Assembly: GCF_008330945.1 (NCBI RefSeq)
Contig: NZ_CP043489.1
Location: 1,871,501 to 1,935,500 of the forward strand
Length of the DNA stretch: 64,000 bases
Direction of reading: 5' to 3'
From: Labrys sp. KNU-23
GTDB lineage: Bacteria; Pseudomonadota; Alphaproteobacteria; Rhizobiales; Labraceae
Below, one piece after another: positions 46,736 through 54,875 of the stretch; the first letter of the stretch is position 1; each line of letters begins with the position of its first letter. Under the pieces are notes generated by a model. It did no database searches. It was given only the letters and a program-made list of their open reading frames with translations, and was not told where the DNA came from. Made by a program: the position numbers and the translations under genes.

Positions 46736-47787
46736 CAGCGGCGTCCTTCAGCGGCGGCGACGGAAGAACCGCGCTCATACCAATCCTTGGACCGGTTCAC
46801 GATCCAGACGACGGACAGCATTACCGGCACTTCGATCAGCACGCCGACGACGGTGGCCAGGGCTGCTCCCGAGTGGAAGCCGAACAGGCTGATGGCGGCG
46901 GCGACGGCAAGTTCGAAGAAGTTGGAGGCACCGATCAGGGCGGAGGGGCCGGCGACGCAATGCCGTTCGCCGGCGACGCGGTTGAGCAGATAGGCGAGCC
47001 CTGCATTGAAATAGACCTGGATCAGGATCGGCACGGCAAGGAGCGCGATCACCAGGGGCTGCGCGATGATCTGCTCGCCCTGGAAACCGAAGAGCAACAC
47101 CAGGGTCGCCAGCAACGCCAGCAGTGAAACGGGCCCGAGGCGGGCGAGCAGACGATCCAGCGCCGCCTGGCCGCCGGCAGCCAGGAGACGACGGCGCAGC
47201 CCCTGCGCCACGAGCACGGGAATGACGATATAGAGCCCGACCGACAGGACGAGCGTGCCCCACGGCACCGTGATTGCCGACAGCCCCAGCAGCAGGCCGA
47301 CGATCGGCGCGAAGGCGATGACCATGATCGCATCGTTGAGCGCCACCTGGCTCAAGGTGAAATGCGGCTCGCCTTTGGTCAGGTTCGACCAGACGAACAC
47401 CATGGCGGTACAGGGCGCGGCGGCGAGGATGATCAGCCCGGCGATATAGCTGTCGATCTGGGTGGCCGGCAGAGAGGACCGGAACAGCCAGCCGATGAAC
47501 AGCCAGCCGAGCAGCGCCATGGAGAAGGGCTTGATGGCCCAGTTGATGAACAGGGTTACCCCGATGCCGCGCCAATGCTGGCCGACTTCGCGCAAGGCGG
47601 CAAAATCGATCTTCAGCAGCATCGGAATGACCATCAGCCAGATCAGCACAGCGACCGGCAGATTGACTTTGGCGATTTCGGCAGCGCCGATCGCCTGGAA
47701 GGCTGCCGGCATCATATGGCCGAGCGCGATGCCAGCGAGGATGCAAAGGGCGACCCAAAGCGTCAGATAACGTTCGAATGTGGACAT
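46735..47787 (-). CDS. arsB: Arsenite efflux transporter, ACR3 family
   Basis: Inner-membrane arsenite exporter of the Acr3 type, 350 residues and ten helices. The conserved cysteine is in [20 protein letters not shown] in helix 4, which is required in characterised Acr3 proteins; [18 protein letters not shown] and [20 protein letters not shown] are also typical. It lies two bases after the arsC-GNAT gene and one base into arsH. It should not be confused with the unrelated ArsB pump; acr3 would be an equally good symbol. Confidence 0.95.
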   Translation of the reverse strand: MSTFERYLTLWVALCILAGIALGHMMPAAFQAIGAAEIAKVNLPVAVLIWLMVIPMLLKIDFAALREVGQHWRGIGVTLFINWAIKPFSMALLGWLFIGWLFRSSLPATQIDSYIAGLIILAAAPCTAMVFVWSNLTKGEPHFTLSQVALNDAIMVIAFAPIVGLLLGLSAITVPWGTLVLSVGLYIVIPVLVAQGLRRRLLAAGGQAALDRLLARLGPVSLLALLATLVLLFGFQGEQIIAQPLVIALLAVPILIQVYFNAGLAYLLNRVAGERHCVAGPSALIGASNFFELAVAAAISLFGFHSGAALATVVGVLIEVPVMLSVVWIVNRSKDWYERGSSVAAAEGRR

Positions 47788-47788
47788 G

Positions 47789-48619
47789 TCAGAAACTGAT
47801 CTTGCGGCGCATCAGGATGGCGCTGGCCGGGCAGAGGGATGAGGCCTGGCGCGTCGCCAGGATGGCAGTAGGTGCGTCAGCCCGCTCCACCGGCTTGAAG
47901 CCGAGGCGTGCGAAGAAATCGGACGCGGACGTCGTCAGAAGCCAGGCACGCTTTGCGCCGGCTTCATGGGCTCGGAACAACAGCAAGGGCACGATGTTGC
48001 GGCCGATCCGGGCTCTCCTCAGCTCCGGCGAGACCACCACGGATCGGATCAGCACATCGGCGCCCAGAAGTTCATAGCCGGCAAATCCGACGAGCTGGCC
48101 GTCGAGCGTCCGGTAAGCAAGGAAATTGCGGCCAAGCTCGGCGAGGTCGTCGACGGGAAGGTCTTCCGCCCGCAGGGCAGCGATGAGAGCCGGATCGCCC
48201 GGATCGACCGCTGTGTCCTTCAGGAAGGGCACCCCATCTTCCTTTTGCATGCTCGACGGCCAGGCTGCTGGCGCAAGCAGATCGAGCACGACATCGGAGG
48301 GGCGGCAGAGCTTCACGCCCAAGGGGCTGACGACGATGGGGCGGTTGATCAGGACCGGATGCACCATCATCGCATCCAGGAGTTGCTCGTCCGTCAGGTC
48401 CGAGGCATCCAATCCGAGCTCGGCATAGGGGGTACCCTTCTGCCGCATGAGGTCTCGGACGCCAATCCCCATGCGCCCGACCAGTTGGGCCAGCAAAGCA
48501 CGCGAGGGCTGTATCTTGAGATATTCGATGACATGGGGCTCGATCCCCCCTTGCCGGATCAGCGCCAGCGTATTGCGCGAAGTGCCGCAATCGGGGTTGT
48601 GATAGATGATGATATCCAT
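47789..48619 (-). CDS. arsC: Fusion of glutaredoxin-dependent arsenate reductase and GNAT acetyltransferase (ArsN2-like)
   Basis: A 276-residue fusion. Residues 1-140 are a glutaredoxin-coupled ArsC (IIIYHNPDCGTSRNTLALIR with the active cysteine; INRPIVVSPLGVKLCRPSD). Residues about 150-276 are a GNAT acetyltransferase with the acetyl-CoA loop ELRRARIGRNIVPLLL and LLTTSASDFFARLGFKPVER. Stand-alone relatives of the second part are the ArsN2 proteins of arsenic operons. ATG at 48619 is the ArsC N-terminus; the longer frame to 48895 overlaps the upstream gene. The operon thus has two arsenate reductases of unrelated folds. Confidence 0.93.
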   Translation of the reverse strand: MDIIIYHNPDCGTSRNTLALIRQGGIEPHVIEYLKIQPSRALLAQLVGRMGIGVRDLMRQKGTPYAELGLDASDLTDEQLLDAMMVHPVLINRPIVVSPLGVKLCRPSDVVLDLLAPAAWPSSMQKEDGVPFLKDTAVDPGDPALIAALRAEDLPVDDLAELGRNFLAYRTLDGQLVGFAGYELLGADVLIRSVVVSPELRRARIGRNIVPLLLFRAHEAGAKRAWLLTTSASDFFARLGFKPVERADAPTAILATRQASSLCPASAILMRRKISF

Positions 48620-48627
48620 GTCGGCGT

Positions 48628-49170
48628 TCACGCCGCGCTGTTGCGGGGCAAGGTTGCCCCTTCGGATTGGCCGATCTCGACGAGCTGAGCCCGCAAGGAG
48701 GTCTTGTCCAGGCTGGCGACAGGCAGCGCGATGAAGGCATTGATGCGGTTCTTCAGAAAACGCAGTGCCGTGACGAAAGCGGTTTCCTTGTCGATGCCGC
48801 TCCCCTCGACGCGGGCCGGGTCTTCGATACCCCAATGAGCCGACATGGGGTGACCCGGCCAGACCGGGCAAGCCTCGCCATGGGCAGCGTCGCAAACGGT
48901 GAAGATGAAATCCATCTTCGGCGCGTCCGGCGTGGCAAACTCATCCCAGCTCTTCGAGCGCAGGCCATCAATGGGATAGCCTGCCCTTTCCAGGCAGTGC
49001 AGGGCGAAATGATTGACGCTGCCCTTGGGCTGGCTGCCCGCGGAAAAAGCGTTGAAGCGGCCGGCTCCATCCTTGCGAAGAATACCCTCAGCCAGGATCG
49101 AGCGCGCTGAGTTGCCAGTGCACAGGAACAGCACGTTGTGGATATGCGAAGGCGCATGCGGGTCAGGCAT
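48628..49170 (-). CDS. arsC: Arsenate reductase, low-molecular-weight phosphatase type
   Basis: Cytoplasmic reductase of arsenate to arsenite, 180 residues, of the LMW tyrosine phosphatase fold. The P-loop is NVLFLCTGNSARSILAEGIL (active Cys near residue 17), SAGSQPKGSVNHFALHCLER follows, and FIFTVCDAAHGEACPVWPGH carries the resolving cysteines, as in thioredoxin-coupled enzymes. Its extended C-terminus (INAFIALPVASLDKTSLRAQ) is common in proteobacterial ArsC. It starts 15 bases after the arsR stop. Confidence 0.95.
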   Translation of the reverse strand: MPDPHAPSHIHNVLFLCTGNSARSILAEGILRKDGAGRFNAFSAGSQPKGSVNHFALHCLERAGYPIDGLRSKSWDEFATPDAPKMDFIFTVCDAAHGEACPVWPGHPMSAHWGIEDPARVEGSGIDKETAFVTALRFLKNRINAFIALPVASLDKTSLRAQLVEIGQSEGATLPRNSAA

Positions 49171-49185
49171 GGGTGGTTCCTTTTT

Positions 49186-49527
49186 TTAAGGAGCGCAGCA
49201 GGCGGAGAGCGCGGCGACGGCGGGATTGCAGACTTCCGGATGCCCCTGGCAGCAGTCACGCATCAGGAACTCGATCAGGGCGGAGAGAGCGGGATAGGCG
49301 GCGCTGTAGAGGATCGAGCGCCCTTCCCGACGCGATACGACCAAGCCCGCCTGTTCGAGGTGGCTGAGGTGGAACGACATCCGCGAGGAGGAAGCTCCAT
49401 CCATGGCCTCGCCGATCGCCCCGGCCGCCATGCCGTCCGGACCGGCCGTCACCAGCAGCCGGACGATTCGAAGCCTGGTTTCCTGCGAAAGGGCCGCGAA
49501 GGCACCGAGGGCTTGCTTTTCATTCAT
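49186..49527 (-). CDS. arsR: ArsR/SmtB-family repressor of the arsenic operon
   Basis: A 113-residue winged-helix repressor (ALSQETRLRIVRLLVTAGPD; SSSRMSFHLSHLEQAGLVVS). Cysteines at the C-terminus (MRDCCQGHPEVCNP and SACCAP) form a likely arsenite site, different from the E. coli CxCxxC in the DNA-binding helix and similar to C-terminal-site ArsR proteins of other proteobacteria. First gene of the operon. A TCAA-N6-TTGA site lies 16 bases upstream. Confidence 0.95.
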   Translation of the reverse strand: MNEKQALGAFAALSQETRLRIVRLLVTAGPDGMAAGAIGEAMDGASSSRMSFHLSHLEQAGLVVSRREGRSILYSAAYPALSALIEFLMRDCCQGHPEVCNPAVAALSACCAP

Positions 49528-49542
49528 CCTTATCTCAACATC

Positions 49543-49556
49543 TCAAGAATAATTGA
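49543..49556. promoter_or_regulatory. Likely ArsR operator
   Basis: TCAAGAATAATTGA (TCAA-N6-TTGA) lies between arsR and the divergent DUF6428 gene, in an AT-rich 47-base gap. It could control both directions. Confidence 0.6.
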
Positions 49557-49574
49557 TATATTGGATACAACAAC

Positions 49575-50102
49575 ATGAATGCGACCGCTAGCCCCCCGAC
49601 GATCGAATTTGGCGGCAATGCCTCACTGGGACATGTGCTTGCCGCCCTCGAGCCGCATGGCGGCAAGGCGCTGGTGCTGCGCTATGGCGAGAGGACGATA
49701 CGTCCCGGCTACCATGTGACCGAAGTCAAGGCGGGCTCCTTCGTCACCCTCGACTGCGGCGGCACTCCGGATGCCTGGCGCGAGACGATCCTGCAGGTCG
49801 AAGATCTCGCCCCTGCCGGCGCTCGAGAGTTTCTGGCCGTCGAAAAGTTCCGGAGCATCCTCCGACAGGTCGACCGGCATGTCCCTCTGGACCCCGATGC
49901 ACGCCTCACTTTCGAGATCGGGCCGCCCGGCGCAGCAATGCAGCTGTTCGATGTAAACAGCATGCGGATCGACGAGGATAGCATCGTCCTGGCGCTTGGC
50001 GCCCGGTCAGCAATTTGCAAACCCAGGCACAGATCGTCGCCGCAAGCCGGTCAATCCGCCTGTTGTACGCCTTCGAAGACGGTACGGTCAGGGTGCTGTT
50101 AG
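49575..50102 (+). CDS. DUF6428 family protein, arsenic-linked
   Basis: A 175-residue protein of the DUF6428 family, whose genes commonly accompany arsR. The fold starts NASLGHVLAALEPHGGKALV and RYGERTIRPGYHVTEVKAGS. The C-terminal tail holds cysteines (AICKP, SACCTP, SGCC) like a metalloid-binding site. It is divergent from arsR with 47 bases between starts, so it is probably induced together with the operon. Its role is unknown; it may bind arsenite or act as an accessory sensor. Confidence 0.75.
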   Translation: MNATASPPTIEFGGNASLGHVLAALEPHGGKALVLRYGERTIRPGYHVTEVKAGSFVTLDCGGTPDAWRETILQVEDLAPAGAREFLAVEKFRSILRQVDRHVPLDPDARLTFEIGPPGAAMQLFDVNSMRIDEDSIVLALGARSAICKPRHRSSPQAGQSACCTPSKTVRSGCC

Positions 50103-50173
50103 GCAAAACACGCCGATGGCCGGCGTGCGGAGGAGAGGTGGCGTGACGCTCAGCAGGGGCAATGCTCGGCTCC

Positions 50174-50542
50174 CTACGAAAACGCCTGCCGTCTCTGGGG
50201 GTGGCAGGCGATGCCGACGAGATGGGCACTAGGGCCGACGAACCAGCGAGAGGCCGTGGTTTCGAATTGCACGAAGCCCTCGCTCTGAAGCGTGGTGAGC
50301 AGGCGATGGGCCGTCGACGGAGCCAGGCCGGTGCCGCGAACGACTTCCGTAAGCGTCATGCCGCGCTGATCCCGGGCAATGCATCTCAGGATCGACAAGG
50401 CCCGCAACACGGCCTGGACGCAACCATGACCGACAGGAACGTCGCGATCTTCACGAAACTCGGAGGGATGATCGAACGGCACCCCCCGCGTTTCGCCGGC
50501 AACACGGCCGCGAGGGTGCTCGATTGCTTCCAAAGCAGACAC
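50174..50542 (-). pseudogene. Truncated IclR-family regulator (DNA-binding domain only)
   Basis: A frame of 122 residues with the IclR winged helix (VLRALSILRCIARDQRGMTL; APSTAHRLLTTLQSEGFVQF) and the start of the effector domain (GPSAHLVGIACHPQRRQAFS), then a stop. IclR proteins have about 250 residues, so the ligand domain is missing, and no other frame continues it. The GTG start at 50542 has a strong GGGAGGGAGA site, so a DNA-binding fragment could still be made. It borders the arsenic genes, which may mark the break point. Confidence 0.7.
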
Positions 50543-50791
50543 CGGTTCTCCCTCCCGTTGTTTCGTGGATGCCTTCTCGTTATGTTGCCGTTCCTGTTAT
50601 ACGTCCAATATATCATTTGGATCGGGTGATATTCCTGAACTATTTATTAGTGGGGCAATCGATCCGTCGGGCTGGGTCGTCGGACAGGTCGGATCGCCCC
50701 CGCCGATGGGCGGCAGTCCAAAGAAAAGCCTCCCCCCGCAAGACACGAAGGGAGGCCGAAGAAGTAGCAAGGTGAAAGACGGCTTCGAGCC

Positions 50792-50810
50792 CTAAAGCAA
50801 AACGCTTTAG
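50792..50810 (-). terminator. Mini family A hairpin at the dctA stop
   Basis: CTAAAGC-aaaac-GCTTTAG, a 7-base stem that includes the TAA stop of dctA. It equals the two ends of a family A element joined together. Confidence 0.6.
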
Positions 50811-52129
50811 CAGGACGATGAGGCCTCCCCCCTGGGCCGGGCGGTCTCCTGCGCCGATTTTTGGTCGGGATCGGAGCGATCGCCGTTCAGGACGCGGTTG
50901 GCCTGAGCCCTGTCGATATCGCCTTCCCAGACAGCGATGACGACGGTGGCGACACAGTTTCCAACAAGATTGCCGAGCGCCCGCGCCATTCCCATGAACC
51001 AGTCGACCGACAACACCAGGACCAGGCCGATCACCGGAATGACGGGCAACGCGGACAGGGTGGCGGCAAGAACGACGATGGCCGATCCCGGTACGCCATG
51101 CGCCCCTTTCGAGGTCAGCAATGCGACGCCCAGCACGACCAGAAGATCGGTTTCCGAGAGCGGCGTATTGGTGGCCTGAGCAATGAACACCGCGGCCAGG
51201 GTGAGATAGATGGAGAAGGCATCGAGATTGAAGGAATAGCCGGTCGGGATGACCAGGCCGACGGTGGAATCCTTGATCCCCATCTTCTCGAGCTTGCGCA
51301 TGACCTGCGGAAGCACGCTGTCGGATGAGGCGGTGCCCAGGACGATCGTCAGTTCTTCGCGCAGATAGACCAGGAACTTGAGCAGGCTGAAGCCGGCAAG
51401 CCGCATGATGGTGCCGAGTACCACCAGCACGAAGAAGATCACGCTGACATAGAACAGGACGACGAGATAGCCCAGTTGCTGCAGGGAACCGACCCCGTAT
51501 TTGCCTACCGTGAAGGCGATGGCGCCGAACACGCCGAGGGGAGCCAGGCGGACGATGAATCCGATGATCTTGAAGAGAACGTCAGTGGCGATGTGGATGA
51601 AGTCGGCCACGGGCCGGCCACGCTCGCCGAGCAGGGACAGCCCGGCGCCAAACAGGATGGCGATCAGCAGGACCTGGAGAATGTCACCCTTGGCGAAAGC
51701 ATCCGTGACCGTCGTCGGAATGACACGCAAAAGGAAGTCGACCCCGCCGGTGACCTCGCGCACATGATCGGTGTAGTTGGCGAGCGCGCTGCCATCGAGT
51801 GCCTTGGGATCGATGTTCATGCCAACGCCTGGCTGGAAGAAATGGGCCATCAGCAAGCCCAGGCACAGGGCGATCGTCGTCACCACTTCGAAATAGACGA
51901 TGGCCTTGACGCCGACCCGGCCAACCTTTTTCAGATCCCCCGCCCCGACGACACCATGGACGACGACGCCGAAAACCAGGGGCGCAATCACCATCTTGAT
52001 CAGCTTGATGAAAGCATCACCGAGCGGCTTCAACTGGCTGGCGAAGCCAGGCCAGAGGATGCCGACCACTATTCCCAACACGAGGGCTATGACCACCTGC
52101 CCGAACAGGGATCTGAAGAATCTCAGCAT
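50807..52129 (-). CDS. dctA: C4-dicarboxylate (DctA/GltP-family) symporter
   Basis: Inner-membrane symporter for succinate, fumarate and malate, about 440 residues. DctA signatures are IKMVIAPLVFGVVVHGVVGA, LGTASSDSVLPQVMRKLEKM, VGLVIPTGYSFNLDAFSIYL and the hairpin-2 motif LTSKGAHGVPGSAIVVLAAT. ATG at 52129 follows GGAGGAAA at ideal distance. A LysR gene lies upstream on the same strand, and a symmetric site at 52307-52323 is between them. I see no RpoN promoter of the kind found before rhizobial dctA. Confidence 0.93.
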   Translation of the reverse strand: MLRFFRSLFGQVVIALVLGIVVGILWPGFASQLKPLGDAFIKLIKMVIAPLVFGVVVHGVVGAGDLKKVGRVGVKAIVYFEVVTTIALCLGLLMAHFFQPGVGMNIDPKALDGSALANYTDHVREVTGGVDFLLRVIPTTVTDAFAKGDILQVLLIAILFGAGLSLLGERGRPVADFIHIATDVLFKIIGFIVRLAPLGVFGAIAFTVGKYGVGSLQQLGYLVVLFYVSVIFFVLVVLGTIMRLAGFSLLKFLVYLREELTIVLGTASSDSVLPQVMRKLEKMGIKDSTVGLVIPTGYSFNLDAFSIYLTLAAVFIAQATNTPLSETDLLVVLGVALLTSKGAHGVPGSAIVVLAATLSALPVIPVIGLVLVLSVDWFMGMARALGNLVGNCVATVVIAVWEGDIDRAQANRVLNGDRSDPDQKSAQETARPRGEASSSC

Positions 52130-52306
52130 ATATTTCCTCCACGGTCGGCACCGTTGTTGTTTCTGATTTTGCCGAAGGAGCTGCCGGTTCCCGGGAAGGG
52201 TCCGGTGACGGTGCGTTCTCCCAAACGTCCTCCGCCACGCTCCCGATCTCAATGGTGCCGTATGCAGCAATGCTTAGAGCACAAAATCCCCGCCTCAGAA
52301 GGCGCG

Positions 52307-52323
52307 ATTCCACATCATGGAAT
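52307..52323. promoter_or_regulatory. Likely LysR box upstream of dctA
   Basis: ATTCCACATCATGGAAT, perfect 6-base arms with a T-N11-A core, lies 180 bases before the dctA start and just past the LysR stop. Confidence 0.45.
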
Positions 52324-52376
52324 TGGGGCCCGCAGCACTGCTGGCGGAAGGCTAGGCACGGGTATTCCGGTTGGGC

Positions 52377-53261
52377 CTAGGACGAGCCTTGAAAATATTC
52401 GCGCGTTTCGCTCAGGAACCGGTTCACGACAGCGCTGCGATCGGGCCGATACAGCATGATGACGTCGGCAATCGGCGCCGGCTCCACCAGGGCGCGGTAG
52501 ACGACACCGGGCCGCAGCATTTCCTTCGCGGCTTCCGGCACGAGTGCAACGCCGAGGCCGGCGGCAACCAGGCTGAGCAGCGAATAGGATTCGACGACCT
52601 GCTGGGTGACATTCGGGTCAAATCCCGCCTCGATGCAGCATTCCTTGAGATAGCGGGCAAACCGCGAATTCTTCATCCTCAGGAAAACGAACTGCTCGTT
52701 CCTCAGCTCGGACAGCTCGATCCGGCCATTGGCCGCCAGCGGATGCGATTGCGGCAGGGCCACGCCGACTTTTTCCTTCCACGCCAGTTCGTTAATCAGG
52801 TCGGGGTCTCCGACCGGCCCGCGCAGGAAGCTGATGTCGATCTTGCGGGCGTGAAGGGCAGCCTCCTGCTCGAGCGGCGGCATCTCGCGAATACGCACCT
52901 GGACCTCCGGCACCTGCAGGCGAAACCTGGCGATCAACCCCGCCAGCGGCCCCATCAGCACCGATCCTGTGGTGGCCAGGTCGAGGGTTCCGATCTGTCC
53001 CCGTCCAATGGCGAGGGTCTGTTCGGCAGCCTCATCCACCTGCGCGAGGATCGCGGTCGCATAATTGCGAAAGGCGAGGCCAGCAGCCGTCAATTCGACA
53101 CGCCGCTTGTTTCGCAGGAAGAGCTGGGTCTTGAGTTCGTATTCCAGGTCTTGAATCTGCGTGCTCAGAGGCGGTTGGGAAAGGCCGAGCCGAGCGGCAG
53201 CCGCTCGGAAGCTGAGCTCCTCGGCGACGGCGAGGAAATAGCGCAGATGACGCAGTTCCAT
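52377..53261 (-). CDS. LysR-family transcriptional regulator
   Basis: A 294-residue LysR regulator beginning MELRHLRYFLAVAEELSFRA with AAARLGLSQPPLSTQIQDLE as recognition helix, the style of the CatR/BenM branch that senses aromatic acids or other carboxylates. ATG at 53261 follows GGGGGAGACC; the frame upstream to 53429 has no matching domain. It sits directly upstream of dctA and is its likely regulator. Confidence 0.93.
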   Translation of the reverse strand: MELRHLRYFLAVAEELSFRAAAARLGLSQPPLSTQIQDLEYELKTQLFLRNKRRVELTAAGLAFRNYATAILAQVDEAAEQTLAIGRGQIGTLDLATTGSVLMGPLAGLIARFRLQVPEVQVRIREMPPLEQEAALHARKIDISFLRGPVGDPDLINELAWKEKVGVALPQSHPLAANGRIELSELRNEQFVFLRMKNSRFARYLKECCIEAGFDPNVTQQVVESYSLLSLVAAGLGVALVPEAAKEMLRPGVVYRALVEPAPIADVIMLYRPDRSAVVNRFLSETREYFQGSS

Positions 53262-53401
53262 GGTCTCCCCCCTGTCTGGCACCCTGGCCCCTCGTTGAAT
53301 CGAGGCTAGCGCGTCATCTTCGAGCTCTGTTGGTATTTCACAACGCCGCCTCCTTCCAATCCCTGCCATCTCCGCCCTGGGTGGCCCGGCGAGGAGATCG
53401 A

Positions 53402-54199
53402 TCAGCGCGCCATCACGCCGTCGATCCATGCCCGCACCTCGGGCAGGACATAGCCGAGGCTGAGATGGCCCGCCCCTTCCACCGGCACGAAGGTCTTGGG
53501 CTGGTTGGCGAGTTCATAGAGAGCCTTGCCGAACTCGAAGGGAATGACGCCATCGGCCGTGCCGTGGACGACGAGCAGCGGCACCTTCACCTTGCCGATG
53601 CGTTCGTCGGAAGGGAAGGGATCCAGCATCACCCAGCGCACCGGGAACATGCCGTAGAGGCGGGAGGCCACGGCCAGGGCCGAGGTGAAGGGCGAATCGA
53701 GTACCACCGCGCCCACCTTGTGTCGCGCCGCCAGGGCGACCGCCACGCCCGAGCCCAGGGACTGTCCGACTGCCACGATGCGCTCGGGCGCAACACCGAG
53801 GGCGAGCACCTTGGCATAGGCCGCCTCGGCGTCGAGCAGCAGGCCGCGCTCGGAGGGCGAACCGGTGGAACCGGGATAGCCGCGATATTCCACCGCCATC
53901 AGGCCGTTGCCGCCGGCAGTCAATGCCTGCAGCAGTCCGGTCTGCAAGGTGAGATTGCCGCCATTGCCGTGAAAATAGAGAAGCAGAGGCTTACCCGGCG
54001 CGGGCGCGACATGCCAGGCCAGCAGCGTCTCGCCATCCTCGGTCTTGAGCCTGAGCACCTCGGCACCGGCGATGGCGGGCGGCATCACCTCGCCGCCCGG
54101 CTGGAAGACGAAGGAGCGCTGGGCAAAGGCCAAAGCGGCAAAGGCCGCCAGATAGAGCGCCGCAGCCAGGGCAATGATGAAGATGAGGAATTTCGACAC
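53402..54199 (-). CDS. Alpha/beta hydrolase with N-terminal membrane anchor
   Basis: An alpha/beta hydrolase of the BEM46-like group, about 265 residues. A hydrophobic segment (KFLIFIIALAAALYLAAFAA) opens the protein and should anchor or export it. The oxyanion region is LYFHGNGGNLTLQ, the nucleophile elbow GQSLGSGVAVALA (Ser), then VHGTADGVIPFE (Asp) and VEGAGHLSLGY (His). GTG at 54199 is my choice because it puts the anchor at the N-terminus; an ATG at 54304 would add 35 residues that read into a repeat. Substrate unknown. Confidence 0.88.
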   Translation of the reverse strand: MSKFLIFIIALAAALYLAAFAALAFAQRSFVFQPGGEVMPPAIAGAEVLRLKTEDGETLLAWHVAPAPGKPLLLYFHGNGGNLTLQTGLLQALTAGGNGLMAVEYRGYPGSTGSPSERGLLLDAEAAYAKVLALGVAPERIVAVGQSLGSGVAVALAARHKVGAVVLDSPFTSALAVASRLYGMFPVRWVMLDPFPSDERIGKVKVPLLVVHGTADGVIPFEFGKALYELANQPKTFVPVEGAGHLSLGYVLPEVRAWIDGVMAR

Positions 54200-54309
54200 C
54201 AGGCAGGCTTCCCAGGACAGTACAGGAAGCGCAATTCGCCATGGGCTACAGGGGAATGCAAGGACAGAGGGAACAGTACGGGTAGGATGGGCGGCCAACC
54301 TCATACAAA

Positions 54310-54397
54310 CGTCATTGCGAGCGTAGCGAAGCAATCCAGCAGCCGCACGCGGTGTGTTCTCTGGTCGCTGGATTGCTTCGCTACGCTCGCAATGACG
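54310..54397. repeat. Family B element, perfect 31-base inverted repeat
   Basis: Arms 54310-54340 (CGTCATTGCGAGCGTAGCGA...) and 54367-54397 are exact reverse complements with a 26-base loop. It lies 16 bases past the GIY-YIG stop and before the hydrolase gene. Related arms occur at 8680 and 43322. Confidence 0.95.
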
Positions 54398-54412
54398 AGG
54401 ATGCGGGAAGGC

Positions 54413-54697
54413 TCAGAAGTCTAGATAGAGGTCGCGCCACGTCGGATTGAGGCTCTCGATTAGTTCCAATTTCTTGCGGCGAGATCCTGCTTTGATCTGC
54501 TTTTCCCGTAGGATTGCAGGAACCATCTCCTCATAAAACTCGTAGTAGACAAGCGACGTACAGCCATAACGCGATGTAAATCCTTTGATCAGGCCCTGCT
54601 TATGTTGATATATTCGCTCTGATAGATTGGAAGTCACTCCCGTATAGAGCGTGCCGTTGCGTCGGCTGGCCATGATGTAGATCGCCGGCTGCTTCAT
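54413..54697 (-). CDS. Small GIY-YIG nuclease
   Basis: A 94-residue GIY-YIG endonuclease domain (YhbQ/UPF0213-like size): AIYIMASRRNGTLYTGVTSN holds the YIM...LYTG motif that replaces GIY-YIG, LSERIYQHKQGLIKGFTSRY carries the catalytic Arg and His region, and EKQIKAGSRRKKLELIESLN the Glu region. Codon use is more AT-rich than the neighbours. It is flanked by GTCATTG palindromes on both sides (54310-54397 and 54727-54754), a setting often seen for multicopy versions in Rhizobiales, so a link between nuclease and repeat is possible. Confidence 0.92.
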   Translation of the reverse strand: MKQPAIYIMASRRNGTLYTGVTSNLSERIYQHKQGLIKGFTSRYGCTSLVYYEFYEEMVPAILREKQIKAGSRRKKLELIESLNPTWRDLYLDF

Positions 54698-54726
54698 GCC
54701 TGCTGTTCTCCGCTACACCTCATCGT

Positions 54727-54754
54727 GTCATTGCTGCACGGCACTCACAATGAC
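54727..54754. repeat. Family B remnant upstream of GIY-YIG gene
   Basis: GTCATTG-N14-CAATGAC, 7-base arms, 29 bases upstream of the GIY-YIG start. The inner bases (CTGCACGGCACTCA) have drifted from the family. Confidence 0.65.
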
Positions 54755-54805
54755 GATTTCCGCCATCATGGATGCGTCTGGGCTTCTGCCGTGGTTCCAA
54801 AGAAA

Positions 54806-54833
54806 ATGTGCCGGCCCGAGAGGGCCGGCACAT
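54806..54833 (-). terminator. Terminator of etfBA
   Basis: ATGTGCCGGCCC-gaga-GGGCCGGCACAT, a perfect 12-base stem with a 4-base loop followed on the minus strand by TTTTCTTT, 43 bases past the etfA stop. Confidence 0.92.
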
Positions 54834-54875
54834 CGAAATCACCCGATGGGAACGGGCGGATCCCGCCCGCTCTCC

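Noticed and set aside
52130..52376. RpoN promoter for dctA
   Set aside because: No GG-N10-GC pair in good context; CCGGCAGCTCCTTCGGC has the wrong spacing.
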